DNA from: Celeribacter baekdonensis
Lineage (GTDB): Bacteria > Pseudomonadota > Alphaproteobacteria > Rhodobacterales > Rhodobacteraceae
NCBI RefSeq assembly: GCF_003047105.1
Contig: NZ_CP028472.1
Coordinates: forward strand, 186,001 to 250,000
DNA length: 64,000 bases
Reading direction: 5' to 3'
The position numbers were made by a program, and so were the translations under genes. This document shows positions 9,266 to 21,291 of the stretch, piece by piece (positions within the stretch are counted from its first letter, which is position 1; each line of letters starts with the position of its first letter). The notes under the pieces were generated by a model. The model ran no database searches. It saw only the letters and a program-made list of their open reading frames with translations, and had not been told where the DNA came from.

Positions 9266-10209
9266 TTATGGCAGGCGGCCAATGCGCTCTGCCATAAGGG
9301 CAAAGAACGGTTCAGGATCAATCCGGCGCAGCACGTTGCAATTGCGCTCTTGGCCTGTGACATGCCACCAATCGACCACCGTCATGCCAATGGTGACGGG
9401 AGAGGAAATATCGACGGTCACATGGCATTGGCGTTGCTCAAAAATCTCAGGGTTTAACAAATAGCCGGTGACGCAAGCGTCATGGATCGGTCTGGCCTCA
9501 GTCGGGAATTTGTGGCTGCCATAGAGGCGGAAGAAATCGGCCAGGTTTGCGGCTTCGGCCGCGGTACGGCTACCGGTGTCACGCAAGCTGTTGATCCAAC
9601 CCGGGGTCATCTGAGCCGTATAGGTACAGTCGATGCCCGCCATCGTGATCGGCACACCAGAGGCGTACACCTTATGTGCGGCGTGAGGATCGACAAAAAT
9701 GTTGAACTCGGCGGCGGGCGTTGCATTGCCGCCCTCAAAGAACCCGCCCCCCATCGACACGACTTCGCGAATGCGCGGGATGATGCGGGGCTCCATGGTC
9801 ATTGCCATCGCAAGATTGGTCATCGGCCCAAGTGTGCAGACCGTCAATTCGCCTTCGGGGCCGCCATGATGGTCCGGACCAGATAGTTGACCGCATGTTC
9901 GGATTGCGCGGCTGTTGTGGGCTCCGGTAAATCGGCACCATCCAATCCTGTTTCGCCGTGAATATTCTCCGCCGTGATCAGTTTGCGCAGGGTCGGCCCA
10001 GGGCAGCCCGCATAGACTGGAATGTCAGGCCTTTGTGCAAGTTCCAGAACTTTCAAAGCATTCGTGGTCGTGCGCGCCAAAGGGACATTCCCGCCAACGG
10101 TGGTGATGCCGATGACATCAAGCTCTTCGGGAGAGCCCAGAGCAAAGAGGATCGCGAAGGCGTCGTCCTGACCGGGATCGGTATCAATGATTATTTTTCT
10201 GGCTGCCAT
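9266..10209 (-). pseudogene. Inosine/uridine-preferring nucleoside hydrolase, split by a one-base frameshift
   Basis: Nucleoside hydrolases cleave ribonucleosides to base and ribose. The N-terminal frame (10209 to 9844) starts MAARKIIIDTDPGQDDAFAIL, containing the DTDPGxDD calcium/ribose motif. The C-terminal frame (9847 to 9266) continues TVCTLGPMTNLAMAM and carries VVSMGGG, AEFNIFVDPHAA and the late HDAC motif. Adding one base to the GGGG run at 9857-9860 restores VRTIMAAPEGELTVCTLGP and a 314-residue protein, the normal family length. With all motifs kept on both sides, the break is recent or an artefact. It is divergent from the 2OG oxygenase gene across a shared operator. Confidence 0.85.
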
Positions 10210-10266
10210 GATCCGATGAGTCCTTTTTTCTGATTATCTATTGCCGACTGCGCTTTGATATGTAGA

Positions 10267-10282
10267 AATACAGTACTGTATT
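10267..10282. promoter_or_regulatory. Perfect 16-bp palindromic operator AATACAGTACTGTATT
   Basis: A perfect palindrome sits between the divergent starts of the nucleoside hydrolase (10209) and the oxygenase (10307). It could therefore control both. A 13/16 match lies upstream of the amine oxidase at 14419-14434. The size and symmetry suit a TetR-type or similar dimeric repressor. Confidence 0.75.
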
Positions 10283-10306
10283 GTACGTTCAAGTGGGAGT
10301 TCGAAA

Positions 10307-11302
10307 ATGAATACCAATGATCGAGGGGATTTTTCCGAAATTCCGGTGCTGGACGTTGCGCCGCTTTACGGTACGGACCGTGAAAAAATTGCCGCAACCG
10401 CCGCACAGTTGTGCGATTATCTTGAGACTATCGGCTTTCTCTATGTGGTCGGGCATCAGGTCGCGGCGCACAGCGTCGAAGCGGTGCGCGAGGCGAGCAA
10501 GGCGTTTTTTGCTTTGCCTGAAGAGCAGAAACTTGACGTCAAAATTGACAAGAACTTCCGGGGGTATTTGCCCTTTGCCGGGTCAACCATCGTGACCTCA
10601 TCGGTGGAAACCGTCAGCAAACCCAATCAAAGCGAGTCCCTCTTTTTCATGCACGAAGTCGCTGAAACCGACCCGCGTTGTCTGGCAGGCGATCCGTTGC
10701 AAGGACCAAACCAATGGCCCGCAGAGAACCTGTTGCCAAACTTTCGTCCGACCATTGAGCACTATGTCGACGGTATGAGTACGCTGGCCCGCAAGATGGT
10801 GGGCGCCATTGCCCTGTCGCTTGGGTTGCCCGGCGACAGTCTCGATGCACATTTCGAAGACCCGACAACCTTTCTGCGGTTGCTGCATTATCCGACACAG
10901 CCCAAAGAGGAGGGTCTGTTCGGCTCTGCCCCGCACACGGATTACGGTTTTATCACGCTGCTGGCGCAGGACGATGTCGGCGGGCTTGAGGTAAAGAACA
11001 AGGATGATGAATGGATCGCGGCCCCGCCGATCCCGAATGCGTTCGTGATGAACGTCGGTGATATTCTTGCGCGCTGGTCGAACAATCGGTTTGTGTCGAC
11101 GCCGCACAGAGTGGTGAACTATTCAGGCCGGGAGCGCTATTCGCAACCCTTCTTTTTTGATCCGTCGATGGACGCAATGATTGAGACGATCGAAGCCTGC
11201 GTTCCGGTCGGAGAGACGCCAAAAGCCGGTCCCGTGCGCTATGGCGACTACCTCATGGAACGGATCGACAAAAATTACCATTATCGAAAAAAAGCGAGCT
11301 GA
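10307..11302 (+). CDS. Isopenicillin N synthase-like 2-oxoglutarate/Fe(II) oxygenase
   Basis: This 331-residue cytosolic non-haem iron oxygenase has the DIOX_N domain first (FSEIPVLDVAPLYG to about residue 125) and the catalytic double-stranded beta-helix second. The iron triad is visible: HTD in SAPHTDYGFITLL (about 210-212) and H in STPHRVVN (about 266). An RxS 2-oxoglutarate-binding pair follows (RYSQPFFF, about 276). The start ATG at 10307 lies just after AAGTGGGAGTTC, a modest ribosome site. It heads a probable operon with the polar amino-acid ABC importer, 70 bases downstream. Together with the nucleoside hydrolase and the amine oxidase trio it suggests degradation of a nitrogenous compound. 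The actual substrate is unknown. Confidence 0.88.
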   Translation: MNTNDRGDFSEIPVLDVAPLYGTDREKIAATAAQLCDYLETIGFLYVVGHQVAAHSVEAVREASKAFFALPEEQKLDVKIDKNFRGYLPFAGSTIVTSSVETVSKPNQSESLFFMHEVAETDPRCLAGDPLQGPNQWPAENLLPNFRPTIEHYVDGMSTLARKMVGAIALSLGLPGDSLDAHFEDPTTFLRLLHYPTQPKEEGLFGSAPHTDYGFITLLAQDDVGGLEVKNKDDEWIAAPPIPNAFVMNVGDILARWSNNRFVSTPHRVVNYSGRERYSQPFFFDPSMDAMIETIEACVPVGETPKAGPVRYGDYLMERIDKNYHYRKKAS

Positions 11303-11371
11303 ACCAACAGCCAACACCCCGCCGGAGCGGTCCAATTGGCCGTCTCCATCGCGCACAACATGGAGAAAGAG

Positions 11372-12223
11372 ATGAACGATACGACCTTCACGGCGGCCGC
11401 CTTTTTGGCCCTCGCCGTCGCGGCCACGCCCAGCTTTGCTCAGACAGTGACCCCCAGTGATTCCGTTCGTGAAAGCGGATTGCTGTCGGTGGCAAACACG
11501 CTTGATTTCGCGCCGTTCGAATACCTTGATGAGACCGGTGAACAGACCGGGATCATCATTGAACTTGCAGGCGAGGTTGCGAATTTGGTTGGTGCAAAGC
11601 TTGATGTGCAGCGCACGCCCTTTCCGTCCATGATCCCCGGTCTCGCGGCGGGTCGGTTTGACATTGCTTGGGAAACCTTCTCGGCCACACCTGATCGGCT
11701 CAAACAGGTCGAGTTTGTGATGTTCCTGAAGGCGGGTGTTGCCGCGTCAACTCTGCCGAGTCTGGTCGATACGTTCTCTGGCGATCATCCTTTGTGTGGC
11801 AAACGCGTCGGCGTGTCCGCAGGCAGTGCCTCTGATTTCCTTGTGGACGAATTGAATGTCGCCTGTGCGGACAACGATCTGGAACCGATCCAAAAATCTG
11901 TGTTCAATTCTTCAACCGATATTGTTCAGGCAGTCATGTCCGACCGGGTCGATGCCCGGATGGATGATGCAACCGCATCGAGCTATTTCGAAGTGACCAG
12001 CAAAGGACAACTCGTCGTCTTGCCCACGCTCTATAACGTCGCGCCGCTTGGCTTGGCGGTGAGCAAAGGCGACAGCGCAACCGCCGAGATGATGGTCAGC
12101 GCGCTTGAAACCCTGTTTGAAAACGGCACGTATCAAGGCATCCTTGAGTCCTATGGTATGGGAGCCTACGCCATTGACGCGCCCTACCGGGTCGACAGCA
12201 TGGACGATTTGCGCGAGCAATAA
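11372..12223 (+). CDS. Periplasmic substrate-binding protein of a polar amino-acid type ABC importer (SBP_bac_3)
   Basis: The protein has 283 residues. The ATG at 11372 is chosen because GGAGAAAGAG lies directly upstream. A Sec signal peptide ends around SFAQTV. Typical family blocks follow: LLSVANTLDFAPFEYLDETGEQTGIIIELAGEVAN, FPSMIPGLAAGRFDIAWETFSATPDRLKQVEFV, and a late APLGLAVSKGD. Binding proteins of this family capture amino acids, opines or small amines and deliver them to the permease. Spacing places it in an operon with the oxygenase upstream and the permease and ATPase downstream. Confidence 0.9.
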   Translation: MNDTTFTAAAFLALAVAATPSFAQTVTPSDSVRESGLLSVANTLDFAPFEYLDETGEQTGIIIELAGEVANLVGAKLDVQRTPFPSMIPGLAAGRFDIAWETFSATPDRLKQVEFVMFLKAGVAASTLPSLVDTFSGDHPLCGKRVGVSAGSASDFLVDELNVACADNDLEPIQKSVFNSSTDIVQAVMSDRVDARMDDATASSYFEVTSKGQLVVLPTLYNVAPLGLAVSKGDSATAEMMVSALETLFENGTYQGILESYGMGAYAIDAPYRVDSMDDLREQ

Positions 12224-12231
12224 GCGCCATA

Positions 12232-12256
12232 ACACCCGGCCCGTCAGGTCGGGTGT
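12232..12256 (+). other. Intercistronic hairpin after the binding-protein gene
   Basis: The stem ACACCCG / CGGGTGT, extended by a short inner GC stem, lies 9 bases after the binding-protein stop and before the permease. Such hairpins often protect the upstream message and lower downstream expression in ABC operons, fitting the need for excess binding protein. This role is inferred. Confidence 0.55.
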
Positions 12257-12284
12257 CCACATCTCTACCAAAATGAGGGCATAG

Positions 12285-13244
12285 GTGGTGACCAGACCGG
12301 CTCAGCCAGACGCACAGGGGCAGAAGACCCAAATCCATGGGGTAGATGCCCTGACCGTGGTTCCGAGGCGCAATGACGCGATCTGGATTGGCACTGTTGT
12401 GGTGTTGATCCTTGCGGCGCTGATCCTCAAAGCCTTTGCCAGCAATCCGGCTTTCGCCTGGGGTACAGCCTGGGGCTATATGTTCCACCCGTCGATCCTA
12501 CGCGGCCTTGGCAACACGTTGCTGCTCACCGTTTTGATCATGTCGGCGGCCACGATCATTGGCACTGCCGTTGCGATCATGCGTGTGTCGCCAAGTCCCA
12601 TTTTACGAACCTTCGCCGGTGTTTATGTCTGGTTCTTTCGCGGGGTGCCGTCGCTCATCCAATTGATCTTTTGGTTCAACCTGTCTCTTTTGGTGCGCGA
12701 AGTTTCCCTGAGCTTGCCGTTCTTTGGCGAAATCTTCTCGGTGCGTACCAATGATGTCATGACGCCGTTTCTCTCGGCTGTGGTGGCGCTCGCGCTCTGT
12801 GAGGCGGGCTACATGGCCGAGATCATCCGGGCGGGCATCAAATCCGTGCCCTCTGGTCAAGCGGAAGCCGCCCGAGCGCTCGGCATGCCGTATCGCAAAA
12901 TCCTAAGACAAATCATCCTGCCGCAAGCGATGCGGTTTGTTGTTCCTCCCACCGGGAATGAGGCGATCAACCTGTTGAAAATGACATCGCTTGTGACCTT
13001 TATCGCCGTCGATGATCTGTTCTATTCGGCCCAAAGCATCTACGCGCGCACCTTTGAAACCATCCCGCTGCTGATCGTCGTCGCCGTTTGGTATCTTGCC
13101 GTGGTCAGCATCATGTCCGTCGGACAGTTTTACATTGAGCGATATTTTGGTCGTAGCGACAGTGGCCGCGATCCGGAGGCTCTTTTGTCCATTCTGTCGC
13201 GCGGTCTCTTTTTGGGGCGAAAAAAGGAACGCAACAATGTCTGA
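12285..13244 (+). CDS. Amino-acid ABC transporter permease (HisM/GlnP type)
   Basis: This 319-residue inner-membrane permease starts at a GTG (12285). It has a long N-terminal extension with one helix ([19 protein letters not shown]), then the conserved core [29 protein letters not shown]. The ABC-coupling EAA loop reads [33 protein letters not shown]. Only one permease gene is present, so it would act as a homodimer. Its last 8 bases overlap the ATPase gene. Substrate specificity is set by the binding protein and is unknown. Confidence 0.92.
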   Translation: MVTRPAQPDAQGQKTQIHGVDALTVVPRRNDAIWIGTVVVLILAALILKAFASNPAFAWGTAWGYMFHPSILRGLGNTLLLTVLIMSAATIIGTAVAIMRVSPSPILRTFAGVYVWFFRGVPSLIQLIFWFNLSLLVREVSLSLPFFGEIFSVRTNDVMTPFLSAVVALALCEAGYMAEIIRAGIKSVPSGQAEAARALGMPYRKILRQIILPQAMRFVVPPTGNEAINLLKMTSLVTFIAVDDLFYSAQSIYARTFETIPLLIVVAVWYLAVVSIMSVGQFYIERYFGRSDSGRDPEALLSILSRGLFLGRKKERNNV

Positions 13245-14043
13245 GGCCCGCAAGATGAATGCAGACCGGTTTGGCGTGCCCGAAGAGTCGATGATTTTTG
13301 CGCGCAATGTGCGCAAGACGTTTGGCGCTTTAGAGGTTCTGAAGGGTGTCGACCTTGATGTGCCAAAGGGCTCGGTCGCCTGTATCATCGGCCCGTCCGG
13401 GTCGGGAAAAAGCACCTTTCTGCGCTGTATGAACCACCTCGAAAAGCTCACGGGGGGCCTTATTCTCGTTGATGGGGATTTCGTCGGCTACGATTTGGTG
13501 GGGGATAAGCTCTACGAACTAAAGGAAAACCAACTGTGCCGTCGTCGTGCGGAAATTGGCATGCTTTTCCAATCGTTCAATCTGTTTTCACATATGACGG
13601 TGATGGAAAACCTGATCCAAGCCCCGGTTCAGGTGCGGGGTACAAACGTGGATCAGGCGAAAGAAGAGGCCGCCGCCTTGTTGGCCCGTGTCGGCCTGTC
13701 CGACAAAGAGGCCGCCTATCCGCGCCAACTGTCTGGCGGTCAACAGCAACGTGTCGCCATTGCCCGCGCGCTGGCGATGAAGCCGAAAGTTCTGTTGTTT
13801 GATGAACCGACGTCGGCGCTTGATCCTGAACTCGTCGGAGAGGTTCTTGGCGCGATGCGAGATCTCGCCGAAAGTGGGATGACGATGGTTGTCGTGACCC
13901 ACGAAATCGCGTTTGCCCGTGAGATTGGCGATCAGCTTGTGTTCATGGACCAAGGTCAGATTGTCGAACGTGGCAATCCGCGAGAGATGATCAGCGCCCC
14001 GCAATCACCTCGGACACGGGAATTCCTGTCGCGTGTGCTTTGA
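13237..14043 (+). CDS. Amino-acid ABC transporter ATP-binding protein (GlnQ/HisP type)
   Basis: This 268-residue ATPase starts at ATG 13237, which overlaps the permease stop and has AAGGAAC upstream. A longer frame into the permease is rejected. Walker A is GPSGSGKST (about 51-59), the Q-loop is [17 protein letters not shown], the signature is [19 protein letters not shown], Walker B is [14 protein letters not shown], and the switch histidine lies in [13 protein letters not shown]. It closes the importer operon. No terminator is obvious in the 438-base gap that follows. Confidence 0.95.
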   Translation: MSEARKMNADRFGVPEESMIFARNVRKTFGALEVLKGVDLDVPKGSVACIIGPSGSGKSTFLRCMNHLEKLTGGLILVDGDFVGYDLVGDKLYELKENQLCRRRAEIGMLFQSFNLFSHMTVMENLIQAPVQVRGTNVDQAKEEAAALLARVGLSDKEAAYPRQLSGGQQQRVAIARALAMKPKVLLFDEPTSALDPELVGEVLGAMRDLAESGMTMVVVTHEIAFAREIGDQLVFMDQGQIVERGNPREMISAPQSPRTREFLSRVL

Positions 14044-14418
14044 GGGCTGGGTCGTCCCGGTGGTCGCCTCAGAGTGAGACCCGCCGCTGTGGTGGATCAC
14101 AGGGCTTTGTCACAAATCTTTTGGCGAAAACTGCCGCCGTGCCACGCGCATTGTCCTTCGCAGGACAGGGCGCGCCCCTGATTTATGTGCAAAAAGACAA
14201 ACTCCGGCTCCATCTACTCATCACGCGCAACGCCGCAATATGGTGCCGCCGCACGAAGCACCTGTGAGACTGCGCCTGCATCGAACGGAACTGAATTCGC
14301 ACTTCGATGTGATTTGCAGCACCTGTGATTACTTTCTGTCCGTCATCCCTCCCTTGCATTTTTGCTTTTCTCATTTTGATTGTGTCGGACTTGCGTCGCC
14401 ACGCTCTTAAATGGCTAA

Positions 14419-14434
14419 AATACAGTACTGCATG
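14419..14434 (+). promoter_or_regulatory. Operator-like AATACAGTACTGCATG before the amine oxidase
   Basis: This site matches the perfect palindrome at 10267 in 13 of 16 positions and lies about 50 bases upstream of the amine oxidase start, a typical repressor position. It suggests that the exported amine-oxidising trio and the oxygenase-importer operon answer to one regulator. The rest of the gap 14044-14481 shows no gene or other clear element. Confidence 0.6.
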
Positions 14435-14481
14435 TTGATCATTTAGGTCGGCGTGAAAGGCAATAAAACATAGGATTTTCA

Positions 14482-16068
14482 ATGACTTTTAATGCACAAG
14501 GGATGTCCCGTCGGTCATTGCTAAGCATGATTGGCACTGTTGCGGGCAGCGCGGTCATGTATAGCGCAATGACTGAAATGGGGTTGGCTCAATCCTCCAA
14601 TTGGGCGGGGCGGCCGGAGTTGAGCGGCGCGCCAAAAGGCACGCGGATTTTGGTCCTTGGGGCCGGTCTTGCCGGTATGACAGCGGCGTTCGAATTACGG
14701 AATGCCGGCTATGAGGTGAAGGTTCTCGAATACCGTGAAAAGGCTGGCGGTCGGTGCTGGACGCTGCGTGGGGGCGACACCTACACGGAGCTTGGGGGAT
14801 TTGAGCAAAAGGTTGAGTTTGAGGACGGCAACTACCTCAATCCCGGTCCTTGGCGCATCCCAAGCGACCACTTCGCGGTGCTCGACTATGCGAAACGGTT
14901 CGGTGTGGAACTGGAACCGTTCATTCAGGTCAACTACAACGCCTATGTCCACAACACCGAAGCGTTTGAGGGCAAACCGCAGCGGTTCAAAGAAATTGAC
15001 GCCGATTTCAGAGGCGGGGTCAGCGAACTTTTGGCCAAGGTTGCGGACCAAGGCAAACTCGACGGGCTGGTCAGCGCCGACGATGCGAAAACCCTTGTCT
15101 CGGCTTTGAAACGCTACGGCGCGTTGGATGAAAACGCGGCCTATGTCAAAGGCGAGGACTCGTCGTCCCATCGCGGTTGGACCAAAGCAGAAGGTGGCGG
15201 TGCTGACGGTGAACCCATCCCGTCCGATCCGCATGATCTGTCCACCATTCTCAATTCCGATCTGTGGAAGAGCCTCACAGGCGGTCTGCATCTGCACATG
15301 CAAACGACCATGTTCCAACCCAAAGGCGGCATGGACATGATTGCGCAGGGCTTTGAAAAACAGGTCAAAGACCTGATCACCTACAACGCCAAAGTTGTGA
15401 AAATTCGCAACACCGACGATGGCGTCGATGTCACATGGGTGCCATCAGAGGGGGCAGGGGCCGAGGCGGTGGAACGCGCGGATTACTGTATCTGCACCAT
15501 TCCCTTCTCCGTTCTGGGTCAGATTGATCACGATTTTTCCACGCGAATGTCTCATATCATTTCGACCATGCCCTACGCCTCTTCGACCAAGGTTGGTTTG
15601 GAGTTCAAGCGGCGGTTTTGGGAGCAAGACGAACACATCTACGGCGGGATCAGCTACACCAACTTGCCGATCTCGCAAATCTCTTACCCATCCACGGGAT
15701 ATTTCAGCGATGGCCCCGCTGTGCTTTTGGCGGCCTATAGCTGGGGCGCGTATTCCTATCAGTTCAACGCCTTGCCGCCCTCTGAACGGGTCGCCAAAGC
15801 CTTGGAATACGGGGCGCAGATTCACCCGCAATATACCGAGGAGTTCAAGACCGGCGTTGGCGTCGGCTGGCACCGCGTGCCGTGGACGCTCGGGTGTTTT
15901 GGCCTGTGGAATGACCGTGAGGCCGACTACATGGATGCGACAAAAATGGATGGCCGCACATTGATGGCAGGCGAACATATATCCTACCTCCCGGCGTGGC
16001 AGGAGGGGGCGATCTTGTCCTCGCTTGATGCCATCAAACGTCTGCACGCCACGATCGTCGAAAACTGA
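14482..16068 (+). CDS. Tat-exported flavin monoamine oxidase/dehydrogenase family protein
   Basis: This 528-residue FAD enzyme would oxidise an amine to an imine in the periplasm. A twin-arginine signal is visible (MSRRSLLSMIGTVAGS, Arg pair at about 10-11, cleavage near LAQSS, residue 36). The dinucleotide fold VLGAGLAGMTAAFELRNAGYEVKVLEYREKAGGRC follows at about 57. Typical C-terminal flavin contacts appear in GRTLMAGEHISYLPAWQEGAI. The next gene is a c-type cytochrome and the one after is an exported RidA. The cytochrome partner suggests electrons go to the respiratory chain rather than to oxygen, as known for nicotine oxidoreductase NicA2 and its cytochrome CycN. The amine substrate is unknown. 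Confidence 0.9.
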   Translation: MTFNAQGMSRRSLLSMIGTVAGSAVMYSAMTEMGLAQSSNWAGRPELSGAPKGTRILVLGAGLAGMTAAFELRNAGYEVKVLEYREKAGGRCWTLRGGDTYTELGGFEQKVEFEDGNYLNPGPWRIPSDHFAVLDYAKRFGVELEPFIQVNYNAYVHNTEAFEGKPQRFKEIDADFRGGVSELLAKVADQGKLDGLVSADDAKTLVSALKRYGALDENAAYVKGEDSSSHRGWTKAEGGGADGEPIPSDPHDLSTILNSDLWKSLTGGLHLHMQTTMFQPKGGMDMIAQGFEKQVKDLITYNAKVVKIRNTDDGVDVTWVPSEGAGAEAVERADYCICTIPFSVLGQIDHDFSTRMSHIISTMPYASSTKVGLEFKRRFWEQDEHIYGGISYTNLPISQISYPSTGYFSDGPAVLLAAYSWGAYSYQFNALPPSERVAKALEYGAQIHPQYTEEFKTGVGVGWHRVPWTLGCFGLWNDREADYMDATKMDGRTLMAGEHISYLPAWQEGAILSSLDAIKRLHATIVEN

Positions 16069-16085
16069 GAGCTGGAGAGACACCT

Positions 16086-16490
16086 ATGAAGCATACATTT
16101 ATGGCTGCCCTTGCGGTTTCAGTTTTTGCTGTACCGCTTTGGGCCGATGACGTTCGCCCAGACACTTCTGGCTGGTTTGAAAACCCGGCCAAATTGGACC
16201 AACGCGGTGGCGAAGAGATCTACCGCGCGGTCTGTGCGGCATGCCACATGCCTGACGGCAAAGGCGCGCAAGGGGCGGGGATGTACCCGGCTTTGGCGGG
16301 AGATCACAACCTCGAATTCGCGGATTATCCCATCCATGTCGTGCTCAACGGGTTGCGTGCCATGCCCGCTTTGGGCGGCCAACTTGATGACGAACAAATT
16401 GCCGAGGTCGTGAACTACATCCGAACGAGCTTTGACAATAGCTACGCTGAAGATCCCGCCACAAGCGAGATGGTTGCGGCGAGCCGCTAA
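16086..16490 (+). CDS. Periplasmic class I c-type cytochrome, probable electron acceptor of the amine oxidase
   Basis: The protein has 134 residues with a Sec signal peptide (about 1-20, ending near PLWADD). It has one haem c site CAACH at about 50-54 and a likely Met ligand in the RAMPALGG segment near 97. It starts 17 bases after the amine oxidase stop with GGAGAG upstream, so the two are co-transcribed. The CxxCHxPDGKGxQGxGMYPAL region is typical of small monohaem cytochromes paired with periplasmic dehydrogenases. Its role as oxidant of the reduced flavoenzyme is inferred from adjacency. Confidence 0.92.
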   Translation: MKHTFMAALAVSVFAVPLWADDVRPDTSGWFENPAKLDQRGGEEIYRAVCAACHMPDGKGAQGAGMYPALAGDHNLEFADYPIHVVLNGLRAMPALGGQLDDEQIAEVVNYIRTSFDNSYAEDPATSEMVAASR

Positions 16491-16495
16491 CCCTT

Positions 16496-16520
16496 TGGCG
16501 CCGGACGTCCCCCGGCGCCA
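16496..16520 (+). other. Intercistronic hairpin between cytochrome and RidA genes
   Basis: A perfect 9-bp stem TGGCGCCGG / CCGGCGCCA with a 7-nt loop starts 6 bases after the cytochrome stop. There is no T-run, and the next gene starts 30 bases later. It is more likely an mRNA stabiliser or partial terminator than a transcript end. Confidence 0.5.
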
Positions 16521-16549
16521 GTGCCCCCTACATTCAAAAGGAATATAAC

Positions 16550-17041
16550 ATGGTATCCATTAAATCTCTGCTCTGCGCTTTGGTCCTGTCCAACTTGGCC
16601 GCACCTGTTTTGGCCGAGGAGCCTGTGCGTCACCCGTTGCCGAACTCGAGCTTCCCGATCCTGCAAGCGGTGGAAGTTCCCGCGACTGCGACCACCGTTT
16701 ACCTGTCCGGCACTGTCCCCGGCGTGCTGAACGCAGATGCGGAAAAAGGCACCATCGCGGCCTATGGCACAATGGAGGAGCAAACCGTCTCCGTGCTGAA
16801 CCGCATTCAGGCCACATTGGAGTCGCTTGATATGAGCATGGGCGATGTCATCAAAATGCAGGCGTTCCTCGTGGCCGAAGACGGCAAACTGGTGGATTTT
16901 AGCGGCTTTATGGACGGCTATACGCAGTTTTTTGGCACAGAAGACCAACCCAACCTCCCTGTTCGGTCCGCTTTGGTTGTCGATGCTTTGGCAAATCCGG
17001 GCTTTCTGGTCGAACTCGAAGTGACGGCTGTCCGTCCTTAA
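16550..17041 (+). CDS. RidA/YjgF/YER057c-family enamine/imine deaminase with a secretion signal
   Basis: This 163-residue protein has a RidA-fold body (PLPNSSFPILQAVEVPATATTVYLSGTVPG, SMGDVIKMQAFL, LPVRSALVVDALANPGFLVELEVTAV). The arginine of the active site is kept in PVRSALVV (about residue 139). Residues 1-22 form a clear Sec signal peptide, MVSIKSLLCALVLSNLAAPVLA. Most RidA proteins are cytosolic and hydrolyse reactive imines or enamines. Here an exported version follows an exported imine-producing flavoenzyme and its cytochrome, which fits periplasmic imine hydrolysis. The ribosome site is AAAGGAATATAAC. Confidence 0.88.
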   Translation: MVSIKSLLCALVLSNLAAPVLAEEPVRHPLPNSSFPILQAVEVPATATTVYLSGTVPGVLNADAEKGTIAAYGTMEEQTVSVLNRIQATLESLDMSMGDVIKMQAFLVAEDGKLVDFSGFMDGYTQFFGTEDQPNLPVRSALVVDALANPGFLVELEVTAVRP

Positions 17042-17066
17042 TCCGGCGCGTCAAATCCACAACACC

Positions 17067-17100
17067 TTCCGAAGCCACAGCATGCTTTGTGGCTTCGGAA
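17067..17100 (+). terminator. Hairpin terminator after the amine oxidase operon
   Basis: A perfect 13-bp stem (TTCCGAAGCCACA at 17067-17079, TGTGGCTTCGGAA at 17088-17100) with an 8-nt loop lies 26 bases after the RidA stop. No T-run follows. From 17101 to the riboswitch at 17363 nothing else is evident apart from the presumed thiC promoter. Confidence 0.65.
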
Positions 17101-17362
17101 CAGTGAGTGTCCGAAGAGAATGCCGATGGGCTGGGCAGGTTTTGTCGCATCGAACGCGGCCATCGCGCGGCGTTTCTGAGCCGTATCAGATCACGGCTAT
17201 GAGGATCGGCTTTGCCCATGTTTTCGTCCTGCTTTTGATCCCAACGACCTATTCCAACCTCGCGTAATTCTCCTCCAATTGCGCCCGGCACAGCCGTGGC
17301 TTTCCTCTTTGGCGCAAACTTATCGGTTGACAGAACGGCCCAGCATTTCGTTAATGCCCCTA

Positions 17363-20330
<2,968 letters not shown>

Positions 20331-20341
<11 letters not shown>

Positions 20342-20528
20342 TTTGAACGGTGTATCCTATGAGACGGCTGCCCCGACACTTGCTGATTTGATTGTGGAAA
20401 CCGGTGCAGAGGCGGCCGCAGTTGCCACCGCGCTCAACGGGCAGTTCGTGCCCTGCACGGCACGTGCATCGACCCCACTCACCCAAGGCGCAAAGGTCGA
20501 ACTCCTTGCGCCAATGCAGGGAGGATAG
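20331..20528 (+). CDS. thiS: Sulfur carrier protein ThiS
   Basis: This 65-residue ubiquitin-like protein has the diagnostic C-terminal Gly-Gly (LAPMQGG). ThiF adenylates that end and it is converted to the thiocarboxylate that donates thiazole sulfur. The ATG at 20331 overlaps the thiO end by 11 bases and has AAAGGAG upstream. The frame also opens earlier at 20295, but that start has no ribosome site. Confidence 0.96.
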
Positions 20529-20529
20529 A

Positions 20530-21291
20530 ATGTTTTATGGCATAGACCTCAACACCCGTTTGATGCTCGGCACGGCACAATACCCGTCGCCCGAAGTGCT
20601 GCGCGCGGCCATTTCGGCCTCTGGCGCGGAGGTTGTCACCGTCTCGCTGCGTCGTGAAGGACCGGGGGGCAGCGGATTTCGTGACATTCTTCGGGACAGC
20701 GGGTGTCGGATTTTGCCCAACACCGCGGGCTGCCATACGGTCCGCGAGGCCGTGACCACCGCTCATATGGCGCGCGAACTGTTTGGCACCCCCTGGATTA
20801 AGCTCGAAGTGATCGGCCATGCCGACACGTTGCAGCCCGATCCCTTTGCGCTGGTCGAGGCTGCCCGCATCCTATGTGCGGATGGGTTTGATGTCTTTCC
20901 CTATACGACCGAAGACCTGATCGTCGGTGAGAAACTGATCGAGGCCGGATGTCGCGTATTGATGCCATGGGGGGCGCCGATTGGCTCCGGGCAGGGGCTG
21001 CGTAATATTGGTGGGCTGCGTGCCATGCGGGCGCATTTTCCACAGGTGCCTTTGGTGATCGACGCCGGGATCGGCGCGCCGTCTCAGGCCATGCACGCGA
21101 TGGAAATGGGCTTTGATGCGGTGCTTTTGAACACCGCCGTGGCCAAGGCACTTGATCCTGTGGCGATGGCACGGGCTTTTTCTGACGCAATCACGGCGGG
21201 ACGTTTGGCGCGGGAGGCGGGTCTTATGCCTATGCGCGACATGGCCCAAGCGTCCACGCCAGTGTTCGGCATGGCGGAGTTGTTGGCATGA
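20530..21291 (+). CDS. thiG: Thiazole synthase ThiG
   Basis: This 253-residue TIM-barrel enzyme condenses deoxyxylulose phosphate, dehydroglycine and ThiS thiocarboxylate into the thiazole phosphate. The Schiff-base lysine lies in [11 protein letters not shown] (about residue 91). Further marks are [48 protein letters not shown] and [19 protein letters not shown]. It starts one base after the thiS stop with GGGAGGAT upstream. It is close to the common 250-260 residue length. Confidence 0.97.
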   Translation: MFYGIDLNTRLMLGTAQYPSPEVLRAAISASGAEVVTVSLRREGPGGSGFRDILRDSGCRILPNTAGCHTVREAVTTAHMARELFGTPWIKLEVIGHADTLQPDPFALVEAARILCADGFDVFPYTTEDLIVGEKLIEAGCRVLMPWGAPIGSGQGLRNIGGLRAMRAHFPQVPLVIDAGIGAPSQAMHAMEMGFDAVLLNTAVAKALDPVAMARAFSDAITAGRLAREAGLMPMRDMAQASTPVFGMAELLA

